DNA from: Nocardioides allogilvus
Lineage (GTDB): Bacteria; Actinomycetota; Actinomycetes; Propionibacteriales; Nocardioidaceae
DNA length: 64,000 nucleotides
Assembly: GCF_003047285.1 (NCBI RefSeq)
Contig: NZ_PZYX01000002.1
Span: 1 to 64,000 of the forward strand
Reading direction: 5' to 3'
Shown: piece by piece, positions 44,085-52,825 of the stretch
Layout: every line of letters starts with the position of its first letter
How positions within the stretch are numbered: the first letter of the stretch is position 1
Position numbers and translations under genes: made by a program
Notes under the pieces: generated by a model
The model's input: the letters and a program-made list of their open reading frames with translations, nothing else
Database searches by the model: none
Told to the model about the DNA's origin: nothing

Positions 44085-45272
44085 ATGCGCGTCGACGTCC
44101 TCAGCAAGGAATACCCGCCCGAGGTCTACGGAGGCGCCGGCGTGCACGTCGCCGAGCTCGTCCGGGCCCTGCGCGCACGGTCCGGCGTCGACGCCCGCGT
44201 GCGGTGCTTCGGGGCGCCTCGCTCCGAGCAGGGCACGACGGCGTACGGCGAACCCGACTCGCTCTCCGGCGCCAACCCGGCGCTGCGGACCCTCGGCGTG
44301 GACCTCGCGATGGTCGACGACTGCGCCGGGGCGGACCTGGTGCACTCGCACACGTGGTACGCCAACATGGCCGGCCACCTCGCGGGCCTGATGCACGACG
44401 TCCCGCACGTGCTCTCCGCGCACTCCCTGGAGCCGATGCGGCCCTGGAAGGCCGAGCAGCTGGGCGGCGGCTATGCCCTCTCGAGCTGGGTGGAGAAGAC
44501 CGCCTACGAAGGCGCCGCCGGGGTCGTCGCGGTCAGCGCAGCCATGCGCGACGACGTGCTGCGCAGCTATCCGGCCGTCGATCCGGCGAAGGTGAGCGTG
44601 ATCCACAACGGCATCGACACCTCGCAGTGGTCGCCCACGCCCAACCCCGACCGGGTGCGATCGCTCGGGCTGGATCCCGACCGTCGCAGCGTCATCTTCG
44701 TCGGCCGGATCACCCGGCAGAAGGGGCTGCCGCTGTTCCTGCGGGCGGTGGAGTCGCTGCCGCCCGACGTGCAGCTGATCCTGTGTGCCGGCGCCCCCGA
44801 CACCCCGGAGATCGCCGCCGAGGTGCGTGGGCTCGTCGAGGGGCTCGCGGCCACCCGCGACGGTGTCGTCTGGATCGAGGAGATGCTCCCCCGCCCCGAC
44901 GTCGTCGCGCTGCTGACCGCTGCGACCGTCTTCGCCTGCCCGTCGATCTACGAGCCGCTCGGCATCGTCAACCTCGAGGCGATGGCCTGCGAGACGGCGG
45001 TCGTCGCCACCGCGACCGGTGGCATCCCCGAGGTCGTGGTCGACGGGTCGACCGGGTGGCTGGTCCCCATCGAGCAGGCGAGCGACGGCACCGGCACCCC
45101 GCTCGACCCCGAGCAGTACGTCGCGGACCTGGGCGCCGCCCTCGTCGACGCCGTCTCCGACCCCGACCGGGCCCGCGCGTTCGGCGTCGCCGGCCGCCAG
45201 CGCGCGATCGAGTCGTTCAGCTGGGACGCCATCGCGGAGCGGACCCTGGCGCTCTACCGCTCGTTGCTCTGA
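44085..45272 (+). CDS. glgM: GT4 glycogen synthase / maltose-1-phosphate synthase
   Basis: A 395-residue GT-B glycosyltransferase of the actinobacterial GlgA/GlgM type. The N-terminal KEYPPEVYGGAGVHV loop, the middle FVGRITRQKGLPLFL and the nucleotide-sugar site ACPSIYEPLGIVNLEAMAC are complete. Homologues in mycobacteria use ADP-glucose to make maltose 1-phosphate for the GlgE route. Specificity between glycogen and maltose 1-phosphate cannot be decided from sequence alone. Confidence 0.92.
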   Translation: MRVDVLSKEYPPEVYGGAGVHVAELVRALRARSGVDARVRCFGAPRSEQGTTAYGEPDSLSGANPALRTLGVDLAMVDDCAGADLVHSHTWYANMAGHLAGLMHDVPHVLSAHSLEPMRPWKAEQLGGGYALSSWVEKTAYEGAAGVVAVSAAMRDDVLRSYPAVDPAKVSVIHNGIDTSQWSPTPNPDRVRSLGLDPDRRSVIFVGRITRQKGLPLFLRAVESLPPDVQLILCAGAPDTPEIAAEVRGLVEGLAATRDGVVWIEEMLPRPDVVALLTAATVFACPSIYEPLGIVNLEAMACETAVVATATGGIPEVVVDGSTGWLVPIEQASDGTGTPLDPEQYVADLGAALVDAVSDPDRARAFGVAGRQRAIESFSWDAIAERTLALYRSLL

Positions 45273-45280
45273 GCCGCCGC

Positions 45281-45366
45281 GTAGACGCGCGGACATTGCG
45301 CGCCCGCGTCGGCTCCACCGAGCGTGACCCGCGGCTGGCGTCGGGACCAATGTCCGCGCGTCTGCG
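45281..45366. repeat. long palindromic repeat, left copy (flanks the AbiEi/DUF559 gene)
   Basis: The arm AGACGCGCGGACATTG (45,283-45,298) and CAATGTCCGCGCGTCT (45,348-45,363) are perfect inverted repeats about 49 bases apart. Extending outward, GTAG pairs with CTGC except one base. The spacer is not conserved with the second copy. It lies between glgM and the gene at 45,407. Confidence 0.85.
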
Positions 45367-45406
45367 GGCCTGTGGATGACGCCTGCGCCGGACACGCGAT
45401 TCGAGC

Positions 45407-46306
45407 ATGCTCAGCCACATGGACGTCGTCTCCGTGATCGAGCGCTCGGGAGGTCTCTCCTCCCGGGCCCCTCTCATCGCGGCGACCGCACGGCTCGATG
45501 TCGACCGGGCGGTCCGCGACGGCAAGATCTTCCGCGCCGGCCACGGTCGCTACGCACTGCCGAGCGTGGGTGAGGCAGCCCGGATCGCGCACGGCGCGAA
45601 CGGTGTGCTCAGCCTGACCAGCGCCGCCCTCCACCACGGTTGGGAGGTCAAGCTGGCGCCCGACAAGCCACACGTCACCTTCCCGCGCCATCGCAACATC
45701 CCCGCGAAGTGGCGGGAGAAGGTGACCATCCACCGAGGCGACCTGATGATCGACGACATCACCGATGGCGCCACCAGCCGCGAGCTCACGCTGACGCAGT
45801 GCCTGCGCCTCCTGCCCGACGACGAGGCCCTGGTGATCGCGGACTCCGCGCTGCGTCACGGTGAGGTGGCCACCCTTCGACGAGCCGTCGCCTCTGTCCG
45901 CGGACGTGGGCAGGCGAAGGCCCAGCGCATCGGGGAGGGCGCGCGTGGCGAAGCGGCCAATGCCTTCGAGTCCGCGACCCGCGCCATCTGCAACACGGTG
46001 CCGGGGTTGCACGTCGAGCCGCAGGTGGTGATCTCCACCCCGACGTGCTGGGCCCGCCCGGACCTGGTCGACCAGGAGCGCAGGCTCGTCGTCGAGTGCG
46101 ACTCGTTCGAGTGGCACGCAGTGCGAGAGGGCTTCCGCAAGGACGTACGGCGCTACACGCTGCTCGTCGCGGAGGGCTGGACGGTCCTCCGGTTCATCTG
46201 GGAGGACGTGATGTTCCGCCCCGAGTGGGTTCGAGACGTGCTCGTCCGCACCGTCGGCGCAGACGCGCGGACATTGGCCCGCACGGCGTGGCCCTTCGCC
46301 GCCTGA
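45407..46306 (+). CDS. AbiEi-like N-terminal domain joined to a DUF559/Vsr-like nuclease domain
   Basis: A 299-residue protein. The first 120 residues resemble the winged helix of AbiEi antitoxins (GGLSSRAPLIAATARLDVDRAV). The last 100 contain the DUF559/very-short-patch-repair fold: RPDLVDQERRLVVECDS, then HAVREGFRKDVRRYTLLVAEGW, with the Asp and Glu expected in the catalytic pair. ATG 45419 (MDVVSV) is an alternative start. It is bracketed by two palindromic repeats, the right one overlapping its last codons. No partner toxin gene is adjacent. The flanking repeats suggest it may move itself or process the repeat DNA. Confidence 0.82.
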   Translation: MLSHMDVVSVIERSGGLSSRAPLIAATARLDVDRAVRDGKIFRAGHGRYALPSVGEAARIAHGANGVLSLTSAALHHGWEVKLAPDKPHVTFPRHRNIPAKWREKVTIHRGDLMIDDITDGATSRELTLTQCLRLLPDDEALVIADSALRHGEVATLRRAVASVRGRGQAKAQRIGEGARGEAANAFESATRAICNTVPGLHVEPQVVISTPTCWARPDLVDQERRLVVECDSFEWHAVREGFRKDVRRYTLLVAEGWTVLRFIWEDVMFRPEWVRDVLVRTVGADARTLARTAWPFAA

Positions 46307-46341
46307 CACCGCGCCAGCCCACGACCAATGTCCGCGCGTCT
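46261..46341. repeat. long palindromic repeat, right copy (overlaps the end of the DUF559 gene)
   Basis: AGACGCGCGGACATTGG (46,261-46,277) and CCAATGTCCGCGCGTCT (46,325-46,341) are perfect inverted repeats about 47 bases apart, the same arms as at 45,281-45,366. The left arm encodes part of the C-terminus of the gene before it. It may also serve as a terminator between the convergent genes. Confidence 0.85.
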
Positions 46342-46362
46342 ACGCGCGGACCGAGCGAGCGG

Positions 46363-47811
46363 TCAGCTGAGCTCGAGACCCGGGTAGAGCGGGTGCTTCT
46401 CGAGCAGCTCGTCGGCACCGGCCTGCACGCGGTCGGCGACCCCGTCGGCCAGGGCATAGGACGCCTTGCTGGGGTCGCCCGCCTTGGTGGTGCCGGGCTG
46501 GGTGTTGGTGAGCACCTCGACGATCAGCTCGGCGACCCGGTCGAACTCGTCGTGGCCGAAGCCGCGGGTCGTGAGCGCCGGGGTGCCGAGGCGGATGCCG
46601 GAGGTGTACCAGGCGCCGTTGGGATCGCTGGGCACCGAGTTGCGGTTGGTGACGACGCCGGCGTCGAGCAGCGCCGACTCGGCCTGCCGACCGGTGAGGC
46701 CGTACTTCGTGACGTCGAGCAGCACGATGTGGTTGTCGGTGCCACCGGTGACGAGCTTGGCGTCACGGGTCAAGAAGCCCTCGGCCAGCGACTTCGCGTT
46801 GTCGGCGATGTTCTGGGCGTAGGTCTGGAACTCGGGCTGGCGGGCCTCGGCGAGCGCCACGGCCTTGGCCGCCATCACGTGCGACAGCGGGCCACCGAGC
46901 ACCATCGGGCAGCCGCGGTCGACATCGGCCGCGAACTCCTCCTGCGCCAGCACCATGCCGCCGCGCGGGCCGCGCAGGGACTTGTGGGTCGTGGTCGTGG
47001 TGACGTGGGCGAAGGGCACCGGGTTCTCGTCACCGGTGAAGACCTTGCCCGCGACCAGACCGGCGAAGTGGGCCATGTCGACCATCAGCACGGCGCCGAC
47101 CTCGTCAGCGATCTCGCGCATCTTCGCGAAGTTCACGCGTCGCGGGTACGCCGAGTAGCCGGCCACCAGCACGAGCGGCTTGAACTCCTTGGCCTTGGCG
47201 CGCACCACGTCGTAGTCGAGCAGACCGGTCTCGGGGTCGGTGCCGTACTGCTGCTGGTGGAACATCTTGCCGCTGATGTTGGGGCGGAAGCCGTGGGTCA
47301 GGTGACCGCCCGAGTCGAGGGACATGCCGAGCAGCCGCTGGTTGCCGAACTCGTGGCGCAGCGACTCCCAGTCGGCCTCGGTCAGCTCGTTGACGTTCTT
47401 GGCGCCCAGTCGCTTGAGGGCGGGCGTCTCGATGCGGTTGGCCAGGATCGACCAGAAGGCGACGAGGTTGGCGTCGATGCCCGAGTGCGGCTGCACATAG
47501 GCGTACGGCGCCCCGAACAGCTCACGGGCGTGCTCGGCGGCCAGCGACTCGACGGTGTCGACGTTCTGGCAGGCGGCGTAGAAGCGGTGCCCGACGGTGC
47601 CCTCGGCGTACTTGTCGCTGAACCAGGTGCCCATGGTCAGCAGCACGGCCGGGGACGCGTAGTTCTCCGAGGCGATCAGCTTGAGCGAGCCTCGCTGGTC
47701 GGCCAGCTCCTGTCGGGTGGCGGCCGCGATTCGCGGCTCGACCGACTCGATGACCTTGAGGGCCTGCTCGTAGGCACCGGAAGTGAGCTGGGAGATGGAG
47801 GCATCCGTCAT
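46363..47811 (-). CDS. glyA: serine hydroxymethyltransferase
   Basis: A 482-residue PLP enzyme that interconverts serine and glycine using tetrahydrofolate. The PLP lysine is in [16 protein letters not shown]-terminal [13 protein letters not shown] and [16 protein letters not shown] are typical. It is about 60 residues longer than E. coli GlyA because of an insertion near residues 120-190 (around [16 protein letters not shown]), as in an alternative group of actinobacterial enzymes. No riboswitch was recognised upstream. Confidence 0.93.
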   Translation of the reverse strand: MTDASISQLTSGAYEQALKVIESVEPRIAAATRQELADQRGSLKLIASENYASPAVLLTMGTWFSDKYAEGTVGHRFYAACQNVDTVESLAAEHARELFGAPYAYVQPHSGIDANLVAFWSILANRIETPALKRLGAKNVNELTEADWESLRHEFGNQRLLGMSLDSGGHLTHGFRPNISGKMFHQQQYGTDPETGLLDYDVVRAKAKEFKPLVLVAGYSAYPRRVNFAKMREIADEVGAVLMVDMAHFAGLVAGKVFTGDENPVPFAHVTTTTTHKSLRGPRGGMVLAQEEFAADVDRGCPMVLGGPLSHVMAAKAVALAEARQPEFQTYAQNIADNAKSLAEGFLTRDAKLVTGGTDNHIVLLDVTKYGLTGRQAESALLDAGVVTNRNSVPSDPNGAWYTSGIRLGTPALTTRGFGHDEFDRVAELIVEVLTNTQPGTTKAGDPSKASYALADGVADRVQAGADELLEKHPLYPGLELS

Positions 47812-47942
47812 GTCCTCAGCCTAGAGGCCCGGACGGGCAGGATGGACATCGAGCCCGCACCGCAGGCGGTGTGACGTGCGCCGCACACGGACAGCAAAAC
47901 CCGCATGAACTCAACATGTCCATCTCACTATGTGGCGCCGCA

Positions 47943-47956
47943 TCTCTCATCATGAG
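47943..47956. promoter_or_regulatory. small palindrome ahead of the sulfite-reduction operon
   Basis: TCTCAT, one base, ATGAGA forms a perfect inverted repeat in the glyA/sulfite-reductase intergenic region. It may be a regulator site for the sulfur genes; no known consensus was matched. Confidence 0.3.
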
Positions 47957-48001
47957 ATTTCGTCTTGTCGGGAGAGTGTCCGAGCGTTGAGACTCCTTGA
48001 C

Positions 48002-48091
48002 ATGACTCTTGCTGTGACCTCCAAGTTCCTCGTGGTTCGACGCCACGTGGACTTCGGTCGTACTCGCAGCTCGATGTGTTGGCATCGCTGA
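48002..48091 (+). CDS. cysteine-containing leader peptide of the sulfite-reduction operon
   Basis: A 29-codon frame: MTLAVTSKFLVVRRHVDFG then RTRSSMCWHR. The RRHVD...R..S..C pattern is that of the putative leader peptides PGAP marks upstream of actinobacterial sulfur genes, and short cysteine-bearing frames ahead of the mycobacterial sirA-cysH-che1 operon work as cysteine-responsive attenuators. The order of genes downstream here is the same. TTGACA at 47,997-48,002 may be the -35, in which case translation would start at GTG 48032 on a leaderless message, giving a 19-residue peptide. Confidence 0.65.
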   Translation: MTLAVTSKFLVVRRHVDFGRTRSSMCWHR

Positions 48092-48166
48092 TTCGCCGCC
48101 CAGTCACCCGCACGTCACCGCGCTCACCGTCGCGCGCGGCCCTCAGCGAACAGGATCACCCCCCTC

Positions 48167-49885
48167 ATGCCTGACCTCCGCTTCAAGCCAGAGCCTGCCC
48201 AGCACACCGAGATCCCGCGCCCCAAGCGCGCCGAGGGTCAGTGGGCGCTGGGCTACACCGAGCCGCTGAACAAGAACGAGCAGTCCAAGAAGGACGACGA
48301 CCCGCTCAACGTTCGCAACCGGATCCTCTACACCTATTCCAAGCGCGGCTTCGACTCCATCGATCCGGCCGACCTGCGTGGTCGCTTCCGCTGGATGGGG
48401 CTCTACACCCAGCGTGCGCCCGGCTTCGACGGTGGCAAGACCGCGCAGCTGGAGGAGGAGGAGCTCGACGACCGCTTCTTCATGATGCGCGTGCGCACCG
48501 ACGGGCAGATCCTCGACGCCGACGCCCTGCGCGCCCTCGGTGAGGCCTCGACGGCCTACGCCCGCAACACCGCGGACATCACCGACCGCAACAACATCCA
48601 GTACCACTGGATCGACATCGTCGACGTGCCCGCGATCTGGGAGCGCCTGGAGGCAGCCGGCCTCACCACGCTCGAGGCCTGCGGCGACGGGCCCCGCCCC
48701 TTCCTGGGCTCGCCGGTGGCCGGGATCGCCAAGGACGAGATCATCGACGGCTCCGAGGCGCTCGCCGAGATCAAGCGGCGCGCACTGGACAACCCGGCGT
48801 TCTCCAACCTGCCGCGCAAGTTCAAGACCGCGCTCACCGGGCACCCCAGCCACGACGTCGCGCCCGAGATCAACGACGTGTCGTTCGTCGCGACCGTCCA
48901 CCCCGAGCACGGCCCCGGTTTCGACCTGTGGGCCGGCGGTGGCCTCTCGACCAACCCGATGCTCGCGCACAAGCTCGGCGTCTGGATCCCGCTGGACGAG
49001 GTCGCCGACGCATGGGAGGGCGTGGCCGGCATCTTCCGCGATTACGGCTACCGCCGCCTGCGCTCGAAGGCCCGCCTGAAGTTCCTGCTGGCCGACTGGG
49101 GCGTCGAGAAGTTCCGCGAGGTGCTCGAGAACGAGTACCTCCACCGCAAGCTGATCGACTGCGCCTCGCCGGCCGCGCCCGTGCATCAGGGCGACCACGT
49201 CGGGATCCACGAGCAGAAGGACGGCAAGTTCTTCATCGGCGCGACGCCGGTCGTGGGCCGCATCGACGGCACCACGCTCACCGCTCTCGGCGACCTGGTC
49301 GAGCAGTACGGCGCCCGCGGCGCCCGCCTCACGGCGTACCAGAAGCTCGTCGTGATCGGCGTCGACGGTGCTGACACCGAGGCCTTCGCCGAGGGGCTGG
49401 AGAAGATCGGCCTGACCGCTCGTCCGAGCAACTGGCGCCGCCGCACGATGGCGTGCACCGGCATCGAGTTCTGCAAGCTGGCCATCGTGGACACCAAGGA
49501 GCGTTCGCGCGCCCTGGTCACGGAGCTGGAGAAGCGGTTCCCCGAGCTGGACACGCCGATCTCGGTCAACGTCAACGGCTGCCCCAACGCCTGCGCCCGC
49601 ACCCAGGTCGCCGACATCGGCCTCAAGGGCATGCTGGTGCTCGACCAGGACGGCAACCAGGTCGAGGGCTTCCAGGTGCACCTCGGTGGCGCCCTCGGAC
49701 TCAGCTCCACCTTCGGCCGCAAGCTGCGTGCCCACAAGATCACCAGCGCCGGCCTCGACGACTACATCACCAACGTCGTGCAGGCCTACCTCGCCGATCG
49801 CACCCCGGACGAGCTGTTCGCCGACTGGGTCGCGCGCGCCGACGAAGTGCACCTGCGCGGCGAGTCCGTCGTGGAAGTCGTCTGA
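48167..49885 (+). CDS. sirA: assimilatory ferredoxin-dependent sulfite reductase (nitrite/sulfite reductase family)
   Basis: A 572-residue siroheme protein. The 4Fe-4S/siroheme cysteines are in CTGIEFCK (C-x5-C) and NGCPNACAR (C-x3-C). The two half-domain repeats and the N-terminal RRH-free but Arg-rich segment MGLYTQRAPGFDG are typical of SirA. It reduces sulfite to sulfide with six electrons from ferredoxin; nitrite reductase is the alternative, but cysH and a siroheme chelatase downstream favour sulfite. It is 75 bases behind the leader peptide. Confidence 0.92.
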   Translation: MPDLRFKPEPAQHTEIPRPKRAEGQWALGYTEPLNKNEQSKKDDDPLNVRNRILYTYSKRGFDSIDPADLRGRFRWMGLYTQRAPGFDGGKTAQLEEEELDDRFFMMRVRTDGQILDADALRALGEASTAYARNTADITDRNNIQYHWIDIVDVPAIWERLEAAGLTTLEACGDGPRPFLGSPVAGIAKDEIIDGSEALAEIKRRALDNPAFSNLPRKFKTALTGHPSHDVAPEINDVSFVATVHPEHGPGFDLWAGGGLSTNPMLAHKLGVWIPLDEVADAWEGVAGIFRDYGYRRLRSKARLKFLLADWGVEKFREVLENEYLHRKLIDCASPAAPVHQGDHVGIHEQKDGKFFIGATPVVGRIDGTTLTALGDLVEQYGARGARLTAYQKLVVIGVDGADTEAFAEGLEKIGLTARPSNWRRRTMACTGIEFCKLAIVDTKERSRALVTELEKRFPELDTPISVNVNGCPNACARTQVADIGLKGMLVLDQDGNQVEGFQVHLGGALGLSSTFGRKLRAHKITSAGLDDYITNVVQAYLADRTPDELFADWVARADEVHLRGESVVEVV

Positions 49886-49886
49886 C

Positions 49887-50036
49887 ATGAGCGAGCGAGC
49901 GGCTGCCCAGCACTGCCCCTACTGCGGGGAGACGACGTTGTGGCCGCGCGAGGACGGGTGGGAGTGCCGCTCCTGCCTGCGTGCCTTTGCCGTCACGTAT
50001 CTCGGCATGATCCCCAGAGGAGGTGGCGAACGATGA
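49887..50036 (+). CDS. small zinc-ribbon protein between sirA and cysH
   Basis: A 49-residue protein with CPYC near residue 10 and CRSC near 27, a one-zinc ribbon. It is tightly packed: two bases after the sulfite reductase stop, and its stop overlaps the cysH start (ATGA). Similar small proteins sit in this place in other actinobacteria, from memory. No function is known. Confidence 0.75.
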   Translation: MSERAAAQHCPYCGETTLWPREDGWECRSCLRAFAVTYLGMIPRGGGER

Positions 50037-50776
50037 GTCTGTCCACCCAGGCTGCCCGCGACTTCAAGGGCACACACACGGCCGGCCGCACGCCGGAGGA
50101 GCTCCGCGAGCTCGTCTCCCACGTCGGCGCCGAGCTCGAGCTCGCGCCCGCCGAGAACATCATCGAGTGGGCCGTAGCGACCTTCGGCGACCGCTTCTGC
50201 GTGACCTCGTCGATGGGTGACGCGGTGCTCGCGCACCTCGCGGCCAAGGTCGCCCCCGGCCTGGACGTGGTCTTCCTCGACACCGGCTACCACTTCGTCG
50301 AGACCATCGGCACGCGCGACGCCGTCGAGGCCACGCTGCCGGTCAACCTGATCACCATCCGACCCGAGCTGAGCGTCGCCGAGCAGGACGCGACGTACGG
50401 CAAGGACCTCTACAAGACCGATCCCGACCTGTGCTGCAAGCTGCGCAAGGTCCAGCCGCTGGCGGACTCGCTCGCCGGCTACGACGCGTGGGCGACCGGC
50501 CTGCGTCGCGCGGAGACCCACAACCGCGTCATCGCACCGGTGATCGGCTGGGACGCCCGCAAGGGCAAGGTCAAGGTCTCCCCGCTCGCGCGCTGGAGCG
50601 ACGAGCAGATCGAGACCTACATCGCCGACAACGGCGTGCTGGTCAACCCGCTGGTCTACGACAACTACCCCAGCATCGGTTGCTGGCCGTGCACCCGGCG
50701 CGTCGCTCCCGGCGACGACCCGCGCAGCGGGCGCTGGGCGGGCACGAACAAGACCGAGTGCGGGATCCACTCATGA
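50033..50776 (+). CDS. cysH: assimilatory adenylylsulfate/PAPS reductase
   Basis: A 247-residue reductase. The iron-sulfur cysteines CC (DLCCKLRKV near residue 137) and IGCWPC with the catalytic ECGIH at the C-terminus mark the 4Fe-4S (APS-type) branch. It reduces APS to sulfite for the preceding enzyme. The start ATG 50033 has GAGGAGG nearby and overlaps the zinc-ribbon stop. Confidence 0.93.
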   Translation: MSLSTQAARDFKGTHTAGRTPEELRELVSHVGAELELAPAENIIEWAVATFGDRFCVTSSMGDAVLAHLAAKVAPGLDVVFLDTGYHFVETIGTRDAVEATLPVNLITIRPELSVAEQDATYGKDLYKTDPDLCCKLRKVQPLADSLAGYDAWATGLRRAETHNRVIAPVIGWDARKGKVKVSPLARWSDEQIETYIADNGVLVNPLVYDNYPSIGCWPCTRRVAPGDDPRSGRWAGTNKTECGIHS

Positions 50777-50841
50777 GCTCCACCCCCAACGACAAAGGCG
50801 TCGATTCGCACACCACCACCCGAGATGGGAGGCCCAGCTGA
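50773..50841 (+). CDS. possible 22-aa coupling ORF
   Basis: ATG 50773 overlaps the cysH stop (ATGA), and the stop TGA overlaps the chelatase ATG (TGATG). The 22 codons are hydrophilic (Thr, Asp, Ser). It may exist only to hand ribosomes from cysH to the next gene. There is no other evidence that the peptide matters. Confidence 0.35.
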   Translation: MSSTPNDKGVDSHTTTRDGRPS

Positions 50842-51584
50842 TGGCCGCTCCTGCATTGGTTGCCCTGGCTCACGGAAGCCGCGACCCTCGCTCCGCCGCA
50901 ACGATCAAGGCCCTCGTGGCCGAGGTCAAGACGATGCGCCCCGACCTGCGCATCGAGACGGCGTTTCTCGACCTGTCCAAGCCGTCCTTCGACACGGTGG
51001 TCGACCGACTGGTGAAAGCAGGGTTCGACGAGATCGTCGTGGTGCCGCTGCTCCTGACCGAGGCGTTCCACGCCAAGGTCGACGTCCCGGGCGCGATCGC
51101 TGCCGCCACCTCGCGCCACGAGGGGCTCAAGATCCGCGCGACCCGCGTGCTGGGCATGGAGGCTGCGTTCCTCGAGGTGCTCGACGTCCGCCTGCGTGAG
51201 GCGCTCAAGGAGGCCCGGGTGCGTGAGCTCGACGCTCTCGTGCTCGCCGCCGCCGGCTCGTCGGACCCCCTCGCCAACCAGGCTGTCGCCCGACTCGCCC
51301 GCACCTGGGGCACCCGCCACAAGCTGCCGGTGACGGCCGCCTTCGCGTCGGCCGCTCCCCCGGCCGCCGGTGAGGCCGTGCGCGCCTTCCGGGCCGAGGG
51401 CCGCCGACACATCGCTGTCGCGTCGTTCTTCCTCGCGCCGGGCTTCCTGCCCGACCGGGCTGCCGAGCTCGCGATCGAGGCCGGGGCGGTCGCCGTCTCC
51501 GAGCCGCTCGGTGCCCACCCCGAGGTCGCGCGCGCCATCCTGGCTCGCTACGCCGTCGGTGCCGTGGAGCTCGTGCCGGTCTGA
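50841..51584 (+). CDS. sirohydrochlorin ferrochelatase (CbiX family)
   Basis: A 247-residue chelatase with two CbiX-like halves. The metal-binding His is in LAHGSRDPRS at the N-terminus, and the second half has a degenerate equivalent (FFLAPGFLPD). It inserts iron into sirohydrochlorin to make the siroheme needed by the sulfite reductase encoded upstream. It matches the third gene (che1) of the mycobacterial operon. Confidence 0.9.
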   Translation: MAAPALVALAHGSRDPRSAATIKALVAEVKTMRPDLRIETAFLDLSKPSFDTVVDRLVKAGFDEIVVVPLLLTEAFHAKVDVPGAIAAATSRHEGLKIRATRVLGMEAAFLEVLDVRLREALKEARVRELDALVLAAAGSSDPLANQAVARLARTWGTRHKLPVTAAFASAAPPAAGEAVRAFRAEGRRHIAVASFFLAPGFLPDRAAELAIEAGAVAVSEPLGAHPEVARAILARYAVGAVELVPV

Positions 51585-51612
51585 TCGACACTGCCCCACC
51601 AGCACGTCCCCG

Positions 51613-51655
51613 GTCGCCCGGTTCCGCTCACGCGGGGCCGGGCGACTGTCTTCTG
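51613..51655 (+). terminator. intrinsic terminator of the sulfite-reduction operon
   Basis: GTCGCCCGG at 51,613-51,621 pairs with CCGGGCGAC at 51,638-51,646, extended by inner TCCGC/GCGG pairing, then TGTCTTCT. It lies about 28 bases past the chelatase stop. Confidence 0.78.
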
Positions 51656-51656
51656 G

Positions 51657-52037
51657 TCACCCGACGAGCCGGGCCAGCAGGTGCTCGAGCTGGCGGGCGG
51701 GATCCGCCGTCATGCCGCCGTGCACGGGCCCGGGTTGCAGGACGGTGCTCTTCGGCGCCTTCAGGAAGCCGAACCGCTGGCCCGGCGACTGCAGGGCGGC
51801 CGCACCGCCGCGGGCGTCGCCCCGGCAGACACCCTCGACGAAGGCGAGCGCCGCACACACCGCATCCACGTCGAGGCGCGGATCGAGGGCGCCCAGCCGG
51901 TCCCGGTCGCACTGCCAGGCGACGTCGAGGAAGTCGGCAGCCTGGCAGTAGAGCACCACCCCGACGTTGACGAACTCCTCACGCTCAGGGCGCGGGACGC
52001 AGCGCAGGGCGACGTACTGGTAGGCGAGGCGGCTCAT
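51657..52037 (-). CDS. DUF3037 family protein
   Basis: A 126-residue protein of a small actinobacterial family. The start RLAYQYVALRCVPRPEREEF is typical: the N-terminal strand and the PREEF-like turn. It overlaps the HipA-like kinase stop (ATGA), and this pairing (HipA-like then DUF3037) is common. Its role is unknown. Confidence 0.85.
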   Translation of the reverse strand: MSRLAYQYVALRCVPRPEREEFVNVGVVLYCQAADFLDVAWQCDRDRLGALDPRLDVDAVCAALAFVEGVCRGDARGGAAALQSPGQRFGFLKAPKSTVLQPGPVHGGMTADPARQLEHLLARLVG

Positions 52038-52825
52038 GACGGCGCCCCCGGCAGCCAGGCGCGCGTGGCGAGGCGCGCGGTCAGGAAGGCGACGTACGCC
52101 GCTCGGAGCTCTGCGGCGCTCTCGGCGCCGGGCACGGGTTCGAGCCAGGCGTCCGGCACCTGCGCGAGCACGTCGGCGAAGACGCCCTCGTCGAGCAGAG
52201 CCCGGATCCGCGCGTCGGCGTCCGGGACCTCCGCGGCACAGTCGGCCATGACGTGGTCGGTGATGTCCCACGACTGACGGGCGAACCGCTGGGGATCGCT
52301 CACTCCCCCGGACCACCCGTGGTGGAAGTAGAGGGAGGCGCCGTGATCGATCACCCAGAGCTCGCCGTGCCACACGAGCAGGTTGGGGTTCTTCCACGAC
52401 CGGTCGACGTTGGCAGTGAACGCATCCAGCCAGAGCACGGTCGCCGCCTCGGCGGCGGAGGTGCTGAGCTCGCCGTCGTAGCCGAAGGAGCCGGGCAGGA
52501 AGTCAACCCCGAGGTTGAGCCCGACGCTCTTGGTGAGCAGGTCCTGCACCTCCTCGTCGGCCTCGTAGCGGGCGATCTCGGCATCGAGGTCGAGCGCGAC
52601 CAGGCGCGGCGTGCGCAGCCCGATCCTGGTGGCGAGCTCGCTGACGATGACCTCGGCCACCAGCACCTTGAGCCCCTGGCCCGCGCCGCGGAACTTGCAG
52701 ACGTAGGTGCCGAGGTCGTCGGCCTCGACGATGCCGGGCAGACTGCCGCCCTCGCGCAGGGGCGTGACGTAGCGGGTGACGTCGACCACCGGCAGGCCGG
52801 TGGCCGGCTTCGCAGTCGTGCTCAC
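52034..52825 (-). CDS. HipA-like kinase family protein
   Basis: A 263-residue protein with the kinase-like fold of HipA. Visible are VCKFRGAGQGLKVLVAE (phosphate loop and Lys), the catalytic loop around WLDAFTANVDRSWKNPN (Asp and Asn) and the metal motif IDHGASLYF. It lacks the HipA N-terminal subdomain 1 and there is no HipB partner, so it is probably not a classic toxin. GTG 52825 overlaps the PPK2 stop. Confidence 0.82.
   Translation of the reverse strand: MSTTAKPATGLPVVDVTRYVTPLREGGSLPGIVEADDLGTYVCKFRGAGQGLKVLVAEVIVSELATRIGLRTPRLVALDLDAEIARYEADEEVQDLLTKSVGLNLGVDFLPGSFGYDGELSTSAAEAATVLWLDAFTANVDRSWKNPNLLVWHGELWVIDHGASLYFHHGWSGGVSDPQRFARQSWDITDHVMADCAAEVPDADARIRALLDEGVFADVLAQVPDAWLEPVPGAESAAELRAAYVAFLTARLATRAWLPGAPS

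Noticed and set aside
47812..47940. A riboswitch (glycine or ZTP type) upstream of glyA
   Set aside because: I looked for the conserved core of either type on the minus strand and did not find it.
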